DNA from: Bolinopsis microptera
Taxonomy: Eukaryota; Ctenophora; Tentaculata; Lobata; Bolinopsidae
Direction: 5' to 3'
Length of the DNA stretch: 64,000 nt
Assembly: GCF_026151205.1 (NCBI RefSeq)
Contig: NC_087082.1
Location: 12,867,865-12,931,864 of the forward strand
Shown: positions 23,624-36,049 of the stretch, in pieces
How positions within the stretch are numbered: position 1 is the first letter of the stretch
Layout: each line of letters opens with the position of its first letter
The notes under the pieces: generated by a model
Seen by the model: the letters and a program-made list of their open reading frames with translations, nothing else
Told to the model about the DNA's origin: nothing
The model's database searches: none
Position numbers and translations under genes: made by a program

Positions 23624-26600
23624 CTAAAAAGAAATATCGTTAGTTTCAGATCGTGGTGTCCAGCTATTTGTTGACCGAAATAGTCAGCAAAACGCTGCAG
23701 GTCAGTCAGTATGTCAGTTTGGGTATTTATTGTCTTGTGAGTGAGAGCGAACAGTGAGTCAGTGAAAGCAGTATTAATGACATTCTCACTTTTCAGAACT
23801 AAGTGCCTAATATAATTAAGATATAACATCTAAACAGTTTTATTCCTGTTCCAAATGATCGAGGATAGTCAGGGCTACAAAACCTGACCAAGTTTAGCTC
23901 AATCCAGTACTGCGCGTTCGAGATATGAGGTTAAATATACCAAAAATAGGGGTTTTCTGGTGTGACATCATTGTAAATTTTTTGAAGTATAACCTCAATA
24001 TCTCACAAACTATCCATTTGTGGTCTTTCTGAGTTACACTATCTGTTTCCTTTGGCAATTTCGGTTCAGAGTCAATTAAGTTTGAAACAAAATCTCAGTA
24101 AATGTGAAGGTTCTGAGGATATCAAGTTTGTAACAAGCGCGCGCGCGCGCGCGCGCACACACACATATGACCTCATATCTTCCACATTTAATGATTTTTT
24201 ATGGAAATTCTTTCACTATCCTGTAGCACTCATGTGCTGAGTAGGATAGCATTCTAATCATGTCTTTAAAAGCTTTAGATAGATACTGAGGGAGAAAATT
24301 CATGCTTGTAACAAGCGCGCGCGCGCGCGCGCATGGCCCAAACTATAAGTTCAATGGACGGGAGGATTAAAGTACTTTCATACACACCAGCATGCTCATT
24401 GATGGCTTAAAATGAAGCTAAGACATACTCCTATCAGATCCACCATAAGTTAGATACCATAATAATCATTAAATGTGTCTAAAATGAGGAAGCTTTGACA
24501 AGTGCGAGTGGTTTTGGCAAATTTTGGTATAAAATGGGCCCTGAGATCATATTTTTCTCATTAAAATCACATATATCACGAATATTTATGTGTGTTGGGT
24601 GTATCCTCATTGGTATCAACCATTTCAATCATCTAGAGCAGCTTTCCTGATTCTTTATCTTATGAAAATGGGCAAAAAAGCTCATAAATAGTCCAAAACC
24701 GGTCATTTTCGCCGCTTTAATAACCTCATTCTTGGCACCCAGAACACTTTGGGTACTCAAAACATGATTTTTCGGATACCTCAGATCCCTAACTAGCACA
24801 TGGAGCCAGAAAGAACAGCATGTAGAGACTTTTAAATTTCCATGGTTGAGAACCCAATGTCACACTATTCGTTCATTAATCCTGCTTTCACTGGAGTGAT
24901 ATTATGACTCTGTCTGACAAGGGCACCATGTTATTCATACGCTAATTAAAAACGCCACTCAAACGTTTATAACTCTTACCTCCACAGTCGACAAACGCAG
25001 AGTAATCAAATTTAGGGAGATCTTTACATTGGGTGAACTTGTGAGCATCTGAGTTGTACATGAATACATCCACTGGGACTTTCTGGGGTTTAAAGTCTGG
25101 GTAAAATACCAAGTTGTAATAATTTATAGGTATTGATTTACTAGTAAAAACTTGTGCGTAGATACAGGATGTAATGATCTAGCATGTTCAACATTTCAAC
25201 TTAGAACGTTTTAGGACGGAATCTTCCAGCAAGCTCCACAAACCTCGATTTTGTCTCCACTATCACAGAAGACCTTGGCCATGGTGATCTTCTTTATCTG
25301 TCTGATCTGCTCCTGAGTGAAGTGCTTATCTGATTCAAACCAGAACCTGTCTCCGTCTCTCACTCTCTTGAACTGTTCAGCTATGATGCATCTGTAAACA
25401 GGAATATTTTTAGTTAACGTTAGAATTAACTATTCTTAATTCTACAGACATGTCCAATTTATTCAGGATATGAATGATCGAATCAAGATTTTCAAACTTA
25501 ACCATAATACGAACCAAACTTTTATTGCTCAGACTATCACAGTCTAAAATATCGAAGAAAACAGTTCAGATACTTTTCTACAACAAATGCTAACTACCTG
25601 AATGTAGGACCAACTAGACCACCCTCCACAATATCCTCCTCAAGTCCACCAACCCAGAGATCAATCTCGTCAACTGAAGAGTATAGCTCGGATAGGAGCT
25701 GTCTGGTTGTGGCGTTCCTAATCTCACCCTGAATTGTTGTGATGGTATAATTTGCAGAAAATCTGGTTAAACGGAAACATGTATTAACACGAGTGCTGAG
25801 ACTTAATTTTCAGTATTCACATTATAGAGATTATGTGTAAAGAGTTGAAATCACAAATACAAACACAACTCACGGAGCAATTGGATCAGACCCTAACCTG
25901 AAGATCGTGGAAGTCCAGAGCTCGTCTCATTCCACAAACTTGTCTCATGTCATTGTAAGTTGGGATAGCGTGGTCACGTCCTCTCTGTATGTTGATTGCT
26001 GCCAGATCCAAGGCTACCTACAATTATTATATCAGTGACTGCGAGGTTCTGTTTTTATGAAACGAACTTCTGACGCGGCGAATTTGGTCTCATTTGATTG
26101 CAGTAGAGAAGTAAAACCGTGGTTACAGTTTACACTATCATCAACCTGAAGACGTTATCATATATTATTTACGAACCTGAGCCACCACATGGAAGAGTCG
26201 TTCAGTAAGAGAGTCAGACAGTTTACCGTCAGGTAACTTCAGATTCTGCATGATCATTCCTCTGATTATTGGATCCACACCACCTGGCACGGACGATATT
26301 AGATGAGAATTATATTGGAATCTAGAACCCTCATTATATTAGCTATTAGAGGAGTGGGGAGGGTGTTGCTAAATTCGATACAGAGCATTTTCTCATTTGA
26401 TCAAAAGTTGATTGATCACTGATATCAACTTATGGGATAACAATGCTGACGAGTTCCACTTACCCTCGTCTAAGAGTCTGTAGGGAGTAAAGAAGGAGTT
26501 GTGTAGGGGCATATCTCCCAACTCAAACTTGTCGTAATTCTTTCCTGTAAAAGAACTTCACGTTAAACTTGACATTTTGAATTACTTCTTGGTGGAAAGT

Positions 26601-29600
26601 AAAGGCCTGGTATTCCTTTAATTGGGCCTTCATTACTGGGTTCTATACTCACAATTTCATAGCAAATATAAATGAGCCCTCGAGATATTCATGAGATTAA
26701 AGAATCTTGCACTTTGAACACGATTGGGTAAAGTATTGAGCTATTTAAAATTTCCTACTTTCTCTGTTGAAATATAGGCGGGTCCTTCATTTGATAACAT
26801 GCCACCTGTCATCGTTCTAGGATCACGATTTAAAGTTTGCTCAATGAAATGCACGTGGAACAGTGGGTTAAAATATCAAGCTCTACATGCTCTATATGAT
26901 ATTATTGTGGAGAGTCAACATTATAGCTGCATACTCCAAGCTGGTGCATATTGACTCAGACTACGATCACAAGTTGCAGATTCAGTTGTTTTGTGGAAAT
27001 TCTCAAGATAACGGCTCAACAACTTGCCGCTCAACATTCCTAAAATTTCTAAAAATTAACTGGTATCTAATAGTAGGTAAATAACTTTAAATTTAGTCAT
27101 CTATCAAATAGAAGTTTTATTTTTACCACTAACGAAAAGAAATTACTCTCTTAGTTACCCGCTATAACTAAAAGACGTATACACTCAGCGCTAAAAGACT
27201 CTAACAGGTATCAGAGACAGATCTAATTACTAATAGGACCGAGAAACTTTCATTCCATCAACAAGCTGATTCGGCGGTTTAGGCAGCGCAGACTGCTCAA
27301 CTATTATACTGCAATGTTATATCAAGGTTAATTAAAGATACATATAATGCTGACCTCGTCTAAAGAGAGTAGGTGGAATGAGGGTGTGTCCGAATCTGAA
27401 AGCGGCGGTAGAGAACTCGTTTAGAAGAGAGGCGTCCACATCGGAGTCGTAACCAGTGTAGTCACCAATCTGCTCCATTCCTTCAACTCCTAGCACCTGG
27501 ATCAAAAGGTAACTTAGTAAAAATAAATAGAACAAAATGCAAGTTGCAAAACAGCTGTGGTTGTTATCACGACTAACATTCTCCCAGTTTCGAGACAAAA
27601 TGATGAGAAAATAAGATTGTAGGATGAAATTCCAGGTGAGAACAAAAGCAAGAGACAATGGAACTGAAGCATGAACCGTACCTTGGGTAAGTACTCCTGG
27701 TATGTGATATGCTGCATGACACCTCCTATAATCTTCCTGGCTTCTTCGTAGATACGATCATCGTTCCACTGGGGGTTCACTTCAGCTAGATTGTAAGCTA
27801 TCTCGTTGTGCTGTCTCATGAACAGGGTGTGAAGGGTGGTCAGGCCTGGCTGCTCTGTTACTCTGAAGTCTCCTGCAGAGATTTGGATTGAGATTATACT
27901 GTCTCTCAACTGGTGAAGTGGTTAGAATTATAATCCGGTTATCCTATATATTTGGTTATTTTTAGATATTATCAGATTTTTAAAATACTGTATGCGAAGA
28001 CCTCTATTTAACAGATCACATCAAGTTAGGTTACCTGCAATGAAGCAATCCAGGAATACAGTGGCAGCTCGACCAATACACCTCCTGTCACTCTCCATTT
28101 CTTCAGGAATAAGGTTGTCTTCGATAGGTAGGAAGTGTTTCCCGGGAATTGACTCCTCTCCAACTCTCAACTGACCTTTGTTGGCAGATCTGAGGAAATT
28201 TGAATAAATATTCCACAATGATTTTGCCCAATTTAATAAAGGTTCTCAAATTCGAATGTAGCTTAAAGCCGAATTTTTCACGACGACCGAAGGTATTTAT
28301 TATTTAATCTGTACCCGACATGACAAAGTTTCTTTATGATATAATAAATACAGATGCTATACCAATAAAGAGCGAGTAAAGTGCGACTGAAACCTGTCAA
28401 ATTTAAATTAAAGCAATTTTCTGGACATATAGAAAATTTACAGCATCTGTATTTTTATTACTTTAGTAATGATACTATTATAGTTGGTGCTTGTATCTTA
28501 GTCTACATAAAATGATAAAAGTGATCTTATGATTTGAATCATCACTTTTTAAAATCAGAAGGTCAACTCTGTAACTCACATAGTTTGCAACAAATAAATA
28601 GGTGATTTACGTTTCTATTAAATGTACATATCAGTAAAGTCATTCTATGCATTGGAGTCAAATGCTTGACCGATGGAACAGTCGATAATACATCTCCTCA
28701 ATAATCACCTGATTTCTCTAACTTCTACCTATTATTGCGGTTAGTTGTTTGAAAAACGTAATCAAACACAGGAAGAAGAAACACATGAAGCTAACCGAAC
28801 TTCTCAGAAGTCATAAAAAAAAACTACAAGATATTTCCTTGCGTTTGAAACTACTTATAATGTCAAATCACTAACCTGTCCCGGAGAGTCTCCATCTCCT
28901 GATCAGCACTACCGTACACAGTACTAGCGTCCAGGAAGGACGTCACCTGATTCAACTGCTCTCTTACTCTCGTTTCCTTACCGAACACACTCGTGTCACC
29001 GGTACCTGTTTGTAGATTATTGTTACAGCTAAACGAGAGTTTTAGGGAGAAACTGCGATCACAATTCTTGTTTATTCTTGATTGGAATGTTCGGTCAACA
29101 ATCTGAAGTGGAAGACTTACCACATATTGAGGCAGATCTAACGAAGGGCATACACGCTGCATCTATCCTGGAGTCATTGCTGTGGACCTCTATTGGGAAG
29201 CAAGGCATGGTGTTTGTACAGGTTTGTTCACACCGTACTCGTAGGAATGGAGCAAATGATGTTTCACTAGGTCCTGCCACTGTCTAGAGTTGTTCGACTT
29301 GTTGAGAAGAGGAAAAAAGGAGAAGAAAGAATACAAATGTAAATGGCATGTACGTTATTGTATTGCAAAAAAGTAAAAGGTTGATTTTAAAATATCCAAG
29401 GGTCAATTGTACAGATTCTGTGGCTCACCTGAGCAAGATCGTGGTCGACGAACTGACCGAAATGCATCATAAGGACACTAAACTGAGAGTGAGCCTTGGT
29501 AGTGTAGGTCCGGATCAGACGCTGGGAGATCATTCTGGCAGAGGGAAGAGTACGACCCCAACCACGGGGAGTATTGTACCTGGGAGCAGGAGACTGTTAC

Positions 29601-32600
29601 CTCAGGTTACCTACCTACTACTCGTGGGACTGTATTACCTCAGGAAAATCAATTATATCTGTCTGTAAATACTAAATGCTTAATTATGGAAATTTCTTGG
29701 AATGAATTTAATTGATCTTAGCACAGAGGGTTAACTGGCAATGAGTATGAATGAGTTGAGTTCACTAACTTGTTTTCGTAGAGAGCGGGAAGGAATCTGT
29801 TGATCTTGTTAAGGCTGGAACCCCAGGTAGGGTGCTTGATGTTGTTACAAGTTCCGTCGTGGGACCTGAACGACATACCCTGACACCTCATCTGACACTT
29901 GGGCTGTCGTTTCTGAGGTAGTACGCGGTATTTATTTATCTGTTTAAAACTGGAAAATAAGGAAATATATGCATAAATTACAGAAAAGGGTAAGATACAT
30001 TTTCCCCAGCTGTTAAATTGCGAAGAGAATCGGTATTTGGTAATGCTCGTTACATATCTTATTTAATATTTATCTGTGTCTAGACTTTTGGCGCTGATGA
30101 TATGATATTATCAGTAAATTATACATTTGACACGGGTCAGAACGATTTAATTTCATTGCCAGAACCCGGTTTTATGTTCTCTGTACTAAGTGATTTAAAC
30201 TAAACTGTTAGCACTGAAGCCGGCAGAAGCCTTATTTAATAGTAAACAAGTGACTATAATGTTTAGGTTATAGTAATACACATTGTAATTTCCGTTTCTG
30301 CAAGTCAAGAAAGTTAACCCATGAAAATCATAATGCCTCTAAATGAAGAACAACGGAGCCTGGAGTATGACAATTTTTACACAAATTAGTGTGTAACAAA
30401 ATATTAAATGTATCAAGAATCAAGATAATTCAGCGTACCCTACGGTGACAGCCAGACAGATCTTCAAGATGGTCAATAGCTTCCGGACTGAGCAGAGAGC
30501 CAAGAGGTACGTTGTTCCTCTCCATAGAGGTTACGTTCAGGGCTTCAATTTGCTCGTGTATGTAGTCCATCGCGTGTTCGAATACCTCTGCTGACTGCAA
30601 AATGTCGGGAAATAACGTACACAAAATCATCTCTTTTTTTGTATTAAAGACCAAAATTTCAAATGCAAATTGTTCAGCAGCAATGTAATAACGGTTTAAA
30701 AAGCTGGTTACTGACCATTGCCATGTATAGTGCCTGTCTAGTAGGCTGTCTGACCATGTGGAACAAGTCTTGAGGGGTGGGGTTGAAGTTAGGTGCGTTA
30801 AAACGGGCTCTGAGGGGAACAGTTTTAGTATCAAGTAAAACGGAGAGATAGAGTTATTGTAAACAATGTTACTAGAAAGTTAGTGATCCATGTTATTTTA
30901 AATCACTGTGACAGAGTTGAATCTATAAGCCAATAGGTTACGTTGATTGCAACAGATTGATCAGACTGCATCTAAAACAAGTGCCAATTTACTTGAGGAT
31001 GATTTGAGTCTCCTGAATAGCACTCTGAACGAACTCCTGAGCGTAATCTAGAGCATCCGATACGAATCTGTCTCCGGGGAATGGTGTGGCATCTGGGGAC
31101 AGGAGGGTTATACAACTAATATTGCTCGTCACAGTTCTTGGTTATTGGGTATTGTTTGCACTGTGCATAAAGTTCAAATATCCACGACAAAAAAATGTAC
31201 AAAAAAGAGGTTGTCATTTTCGATGAACTCAGACGCCAACTTCTGATAATTCCACTATCCGTGTTCTAAACTTTACAAAACTCACCAGTGACTGCTAAAG
31301 AGAACTCATGTCGACTGGTACCAGCCAGATTGCTGGCTCTACACTCGTAGAAACCAGTATCTTCGAACTGTATGGACCTGAACACCAGTCTCTCCTGTAC
31401 CTCTCCTGGCCGGGTTACATGTTGGATCTCATAGGTTTGGGAGAAGGGCAGATACTGGTTGTCCTGAGGGGGAGGAAGGTTAGTTTTTAGTAAGTTTGGG
31501 AATAAGAGAAGGGCAGAAACTGGTTGTCCTGAGGGGGAGGAAGGTTAGTTTTTAGTAAGTTTGGGACTAAGAGAAGGGCAGATACTGGTTAGTGGTTGTC
31601 CTGAGGGGGAGGAAGGTTAGTTTTTAGTAAGTTTGGGACTAAGAGAAGGGCAGATACTGGTTGTCCTGACTCCTGAGGGGGAGGAAGGTTAGTTTTTAGT
31701 AAGTTTGGGACTAAGAGAAAGGCAGATACTGGTTGTCCTGAGGGGGAGGAGGGTTAGTTTTTAGTAAGTTTGGGACTAAGAGAAAGGCAGATACTGGTTG
31801 TCCTGAGGGGGAGGAAGGCCGTTAGTTTTTAGTAAGTTTGGGACTAAGAGAAGGGCAGATACTGGTTGTCCTGACTCCTGAGGGGGAGGAAGGTTAGTTT
31901 TTAGTAAGTTTGGGACTAAGAGAAGGGCAGATACTGGTTGTCCTGAGGGGGAGGAGGGTTAGTTTTCAGTTAGTCCGAGACTGAGCATTTTCCAAGGCTT
32001 ATCTAAATCTCTGTTAGAAAGTGGGTGTGTATTGGTTCTGTAAAAGAGTGGTACTGTAAACCTAGATGTCGAATCATGATAAGACAGTGATCAGCTATTT
32101 TAATAAGCTCATTTTAACAGGATTGACCGAGATGATACGGTAACATCAGTCGATAAATAACGACAAATATTTTCATAGATTAACACCACTTTCATGCCTT
32201 GAAGCTGCTGATCCCTATTATCAGTAATTCATTTGAGTTACAGCTGATGTCCAGATAGCATGAACTGACACGGGTTACGGGAAAGTGGTGACACACCCGC
32301 AGGAGCTACATTACTCTTCGACATGTTAACCTCATTACGTGGCTTCTTTCCTTTACTTCAAAACTCTGAATACATTGAGTTCCAATACAGCAATACCTGA
32401 ATAACTCATTCACTGGCCATCACGGTGAGTTTTAAACTAAAAGGCGGCGCGTATAATCAGAATACTTTATCTTCAGTATTGTTGCTAACTGGAATTATTT
32501 TATGCCGACACCCTCTTCAAGGCTGAAATTTCATTTCTAACAAAACTGCCAAAACACCACGTGATCATTACTTGGGGCGTTTGATAATGGCATTATATTG

Positions 32601-35600
32601 AACAACTCTCCATTTCGTCTGGCTGGATACAAATAATGGTTCTTTACACGTACGCAGAACAGTGAATGACATGACTAAAGGTATGCAGGTATTAACACCA
32701 GTATCACTAATCGGGACTACTTGTACTAATCGGGACTACTTGTGCGGCGCTATTAATAAAACAGCAAAATGCCTTAAAGGAATGCAATTCTCACCAAATT
32801 GCATTTCAAGAATTTACAAATAATGAAGAATCAATCGAATGCCAACATAGTGAAGACGTGCCTAATTAATATTTATATTTAGTTAGACAGTGGATAAATT
32901 GCTTAATAATAACTTGCCTTGAACCATTCGATAACTGGAGTGGGACTACCGAACACTGAACAACTGAATACGGCACTGCCTCCAAACGGTACCCACGCAT
33001 CTTTGGGTGGCTCCCTAAACTGAGGGGTAACTGAAAATATTTTGTTACTCGTCTCTAAAAATATTGTTCCTCAGTCGAATAAGTACGTTATACGGCTACG
33101 CCTGGAAATTTCATCTCGCGATTAATTTGTAAATCTCGATTAAATCTGAATTAAAATCACAAGTAAATCTAATAGTCCACTCACTAAGGACTTGTAAGAT
33201 GGCGCTGGCCTCTGTGACTCCCCCGGCGTTGGTAGCTACACAAATATACTTTCCACTGTCACTGGGAAGAGGGAACCTGATCCGCAGGGTCTTGTACGCA
33301 TCTGTTTCGTACCTTCCACTAGGGTGGTTCTCCGGCTCCACAATCGTTATGTTCTGATCAAACATGCCAGTTAGACATCATGGGTAAACTTAGTAGGATA
33401 ATCATGAGGAGTTTAATTAAATATTGGGCAAGGTGTTTGAAGGTGTACCACTGTAGCCCTACAAATTGGTTGAGAAATTTGGTGATATAAAATTATAATA
33501 GAATTTAATTGGTAATCAAGTCAATTAATGTCAGTTGCCAAAATAAACTAGTTTTCAATATTATCTAAAAGCAGTTCGGCTGCCAATAAATCACCTCGAA
33601 AGTTTCGACTCTCCATGTGATTTTAGGGTTAGGGTTGCCATTAGCCCTGCACGCGATACCGATAATATCAGCATCAAGGGAGTTCGTATCTTGGGGTCTG
33701 GTCGTTATCTTGGGAGGATCTGAGAGAGAATTTTCAATATACCAAATCGAAACCAAGCAAAAATGTACAGTATTATGTAAACTGGTAATCAAAATTGGAG
33801 TGAGAATGTGTTTTAGTTAGCAGAACTTCTGAGTTGTGGCTAACCTAGGACGAGAACTCTAGAGGTGGCCCAGGAACTTCCTCCATCATTTGTAGCCATG
33901 CAGATGTACTGAGCACTGTAACCAGGTGTAACCTGATGAAATTATGTGTTAATGTTAAAATTCTTTCCCGGTTCTCAGAAAATATCAAATAAATTGTTAA
34001 CTGGGAGTTTTTAGTATGAAGTGGAAATACTTACATCTCGGATGTAAAGATGGCCCTTCTCCGTGACCAGGAAGTTGCCGCCGGCGTAGTTCCGTATTTC
34101 CTCTTCGGTTAAATCGTCAGAAATCACTGGTACATTCCTAAGCTGACTTCTCCCTGGAGATAGTCGTCAAAATATTTTAACTATTGCAAGTGGAATTTAC
34201 TGTTTGGTCACCAAGTTTATATTTCTGCAAACAACATCGTATGAGTTCACTTACACCTCATGCCATCATATCAAATATCAAGACTTTAAAAATAAAATGT
34301 GCCCACAAAAAACAAGTAACTAATATAACTTATAAAAGGTACAGTATAGCTGTGTTGAACACTGTTATTTAAATATAAACTAACTAACTAACAGTTAACA
34401 TACCAACTCTCCACTCGATAGTAGGTTTAGGATCGCCCTGTGCTTCACAAGGTAAGTGTATCAGAGCTCCTACGTGCACTGTAACGTCACTTGGGGAGAT
34501 TGCAATCGTCGGGCGGGCTAAAAAATGTACACTGTTTAACTTTAAGGTTATTATAATTATATCTATAATTATATTTATTATTGATATAACTAACGGGAAC
34601 CTGTGTGAATGAATTACTAAAGTTGTGTAAAGAGACAACAATATTCATTTATTTTGCGATTATGAAATCACTTCGGGGTCCAAATTTGGAGATTTTAAGT
34701 TCTTATTCTCGTAACATGTCAACAGATATAATATAGTATATAAATATATATCGTCTCGTTTTATACATAATGTAGTAAGATTGATTTCACAAGAAACTTG
34801 TGGAAGTTTACGTTGAATTTATATTATATATTAACTTGAAATTCTATATTAGTAAAGGCGTACCTGGACACCCGTTTCGGCTGACTATGTAATATAACCA
34901 CATAAACAAATGTCTTATCTATTCATTACCACATAACAGATCCCTTTAACGTATTGACGTAGGCCATGTCTTCAGGACTAACCTGCCATAGCAACAGTGA
35001 CCTCCTTGATAGGAGTGTCGAACTTGGTGCACGTGTAAACTGCAGCATCGATCTCTTTTAGTCTGCTGATGTACATTGTACCGTCAGCAGTCACAATGTA
35101 CCTTCTATCCCTGTAATGTTTATAATATTAACATATTATTGAGTACATATTTAATAATAATAACACGGAGTTGCTAGATTAATTAAACTTTGGAGAGTGT
35201 ATAAAACTCAGGTCACGGTCACCAGATTTAGGTGGCACACAACTGTTACAAACCCCACGATATGTTATCATACCACCGAGCGGATATTTGTAATATTTTA
35301 TACACATTAATCAAACTTGTCATATGATCGTGGGAGTCAGTCGATCGAGGAAGCCAGAAAATAGCCGCATTTTTAAATTGGCAGGCTTCTTATATAAAGA
35401 TATCCCGGGAGAGGAGGCTTATATTATACACGTCAAACCACATAGAGTCGCCACGTATAAAATACTCAAATACAGGAATGTAGATTTAACGGAAAGCCGA
35501 GGTAAATTAGTCAAAGCTTCTTCGTGAATCACAGGTTAGATTTGCGGTGATTCTTATCAATCTTGAAATACAAAATTTCGAAAACCAACAAAATAAAAGA

Positions 35601-35816
35601 AACTTCGCAAACTATTTTAAAATGAACTAAAACTCACCCCAATGTCTTAACGTCTGTTTGTTCCCCGTTGACATTTTTAGACCACGTGACATCAGAAAAA
35701 CCACATCTCAAAGCCACAAAACCCCCTTGTCTACCAATCTCGGTCTCTCTTATCGGCTCTGCGTCTTGGGAAAGGGCCCCAGCCAGCAGCAGGCTGAAGA
35801 GAAGGAGCACGACCAT
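22850..35816 (-). CDS. Ig-domain heme peroxidase (peroxidasin-like), copy 1
   Basis: Twenty-seven coding exons join in frame to 1323 codons. A signal peptide ([16 protein letters not shown]) is followed by four Ig domains (~20-404), a linker, a full animal heme-peroxidase domain (~515-1080), a Thr/Gly-rich tail (~1110-1261) and a short coiled coil (~1275-1318). Heme-site residues are present: GQFVDHDL (Asp614, His615), GDFRVTEQ (Arg772, Glu775) and FRFGHTLI (His869). Peroxidasins oxidise halides extracellularly and can crosslink matrix collagen. Unlike classical peroxidasin there is no LRR block or VWC domain here. Gln follows the ester-forming Glu, as in peroxidasins; myeloperoxidase has Met there. 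A TTTTAAGCAG acceptor lies 9 nt before the ATG, so a 5' non-coding exon or spliced leader is likely. Substrate and role are inferred from the family only. Confidence 0.92.
24137..24332. repeat. two GC-dinucleotide tracts in intron 25
   Basis: (GC)10 followed by (CA)5 at 24,137-24,166, and (GC)9 at 24,315-24,332. Both are preceded by TTGTAACAAGCGCGC, so one is a copy of the other. Alternating GC tracts favour Z-DNA. They lie in the ~1.1-kb stretch of this intron that copy 2 lacks. Confidence 0.9.
24980..31092 (-). other. copy 1 exons 10-25: linker and peroxidase domain
   Basis: Exons, 5' to 3': 30993-31092, 30716-30809, 30439-30594, 29770-29912, 29429-29579, 29121-29283, 28876-29005, 28035-28189, 27682-27872, 27355-27496, 26464-26544, 26177-26283, 25898-26017, 25598-25728, 25244-25391, 24980-25082. 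Landmarks in order: [119 protein letters not shown] and [11 protein letters not shown]. These match the animal heme-peroxidase domain over its whole length. Every junction uses GT-AG with consistent phase. Exon 25 was started at AAAGTCCC because the earlier AG breaks the frame. Confidence 0.9.
31286..35816 (-). other. copy 1 exons 1-9: signal peptide and four Ig domains
   Basis: Exons, 5' to 3': 35638-35816, 34983-35110, 34404-34517, 34035-34153, 33845-33932, 33595-33719, 33185-33353, 32918-33030, 31286-31463. Each Ig domain shows the first-Cys strand ([41 protein letters not shown]) and the DxxxYxC strand (AAVYTC; SAQYIC; SGKYIC; TGFYEC). Exon 8 ends at a GC donor (AAG|GCAAGT). Exon 1 carries the signal peptide together with the first half of Ig1. 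Confidence 0.9.
31437..31966 (-). repeat. 65-bp minisatellite of 3' splice sites, copy 1
   Basis: About eight units of ~65 bp. On the minus strand each holds CTTCCTCCCCCTCAG followed by GACAACCAGTATCTGCCCTT, which is the acceptor and first codons of exon 9. Only the last unit in the direction of transcription continues into the real exon; every other unit meets TAG after eight in-frame codons. Some units carry 7-9-bp insertions. Confidence 0.93.
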
Positions 35817-36049
35817 GCACTGATCTGCTTAAAATATAGGGTGAAAATTTGCTAGATTTGGGTAATAAATAATAATATAAAATAATGAATTTGAATGGTG
35901 GGCTACTTGCTAGGATTGTAAACATGTTAGAGGTATTAGAGGTGTTGCAACTTTGCAAGATGGCATAGCCAGCTATAAATATAAGTCCAGCTTCAGAATC
36001 CTGCAGTGTGCAAATGTACTGGCTGCAAGGAGCTCCCACGTATTATGTA

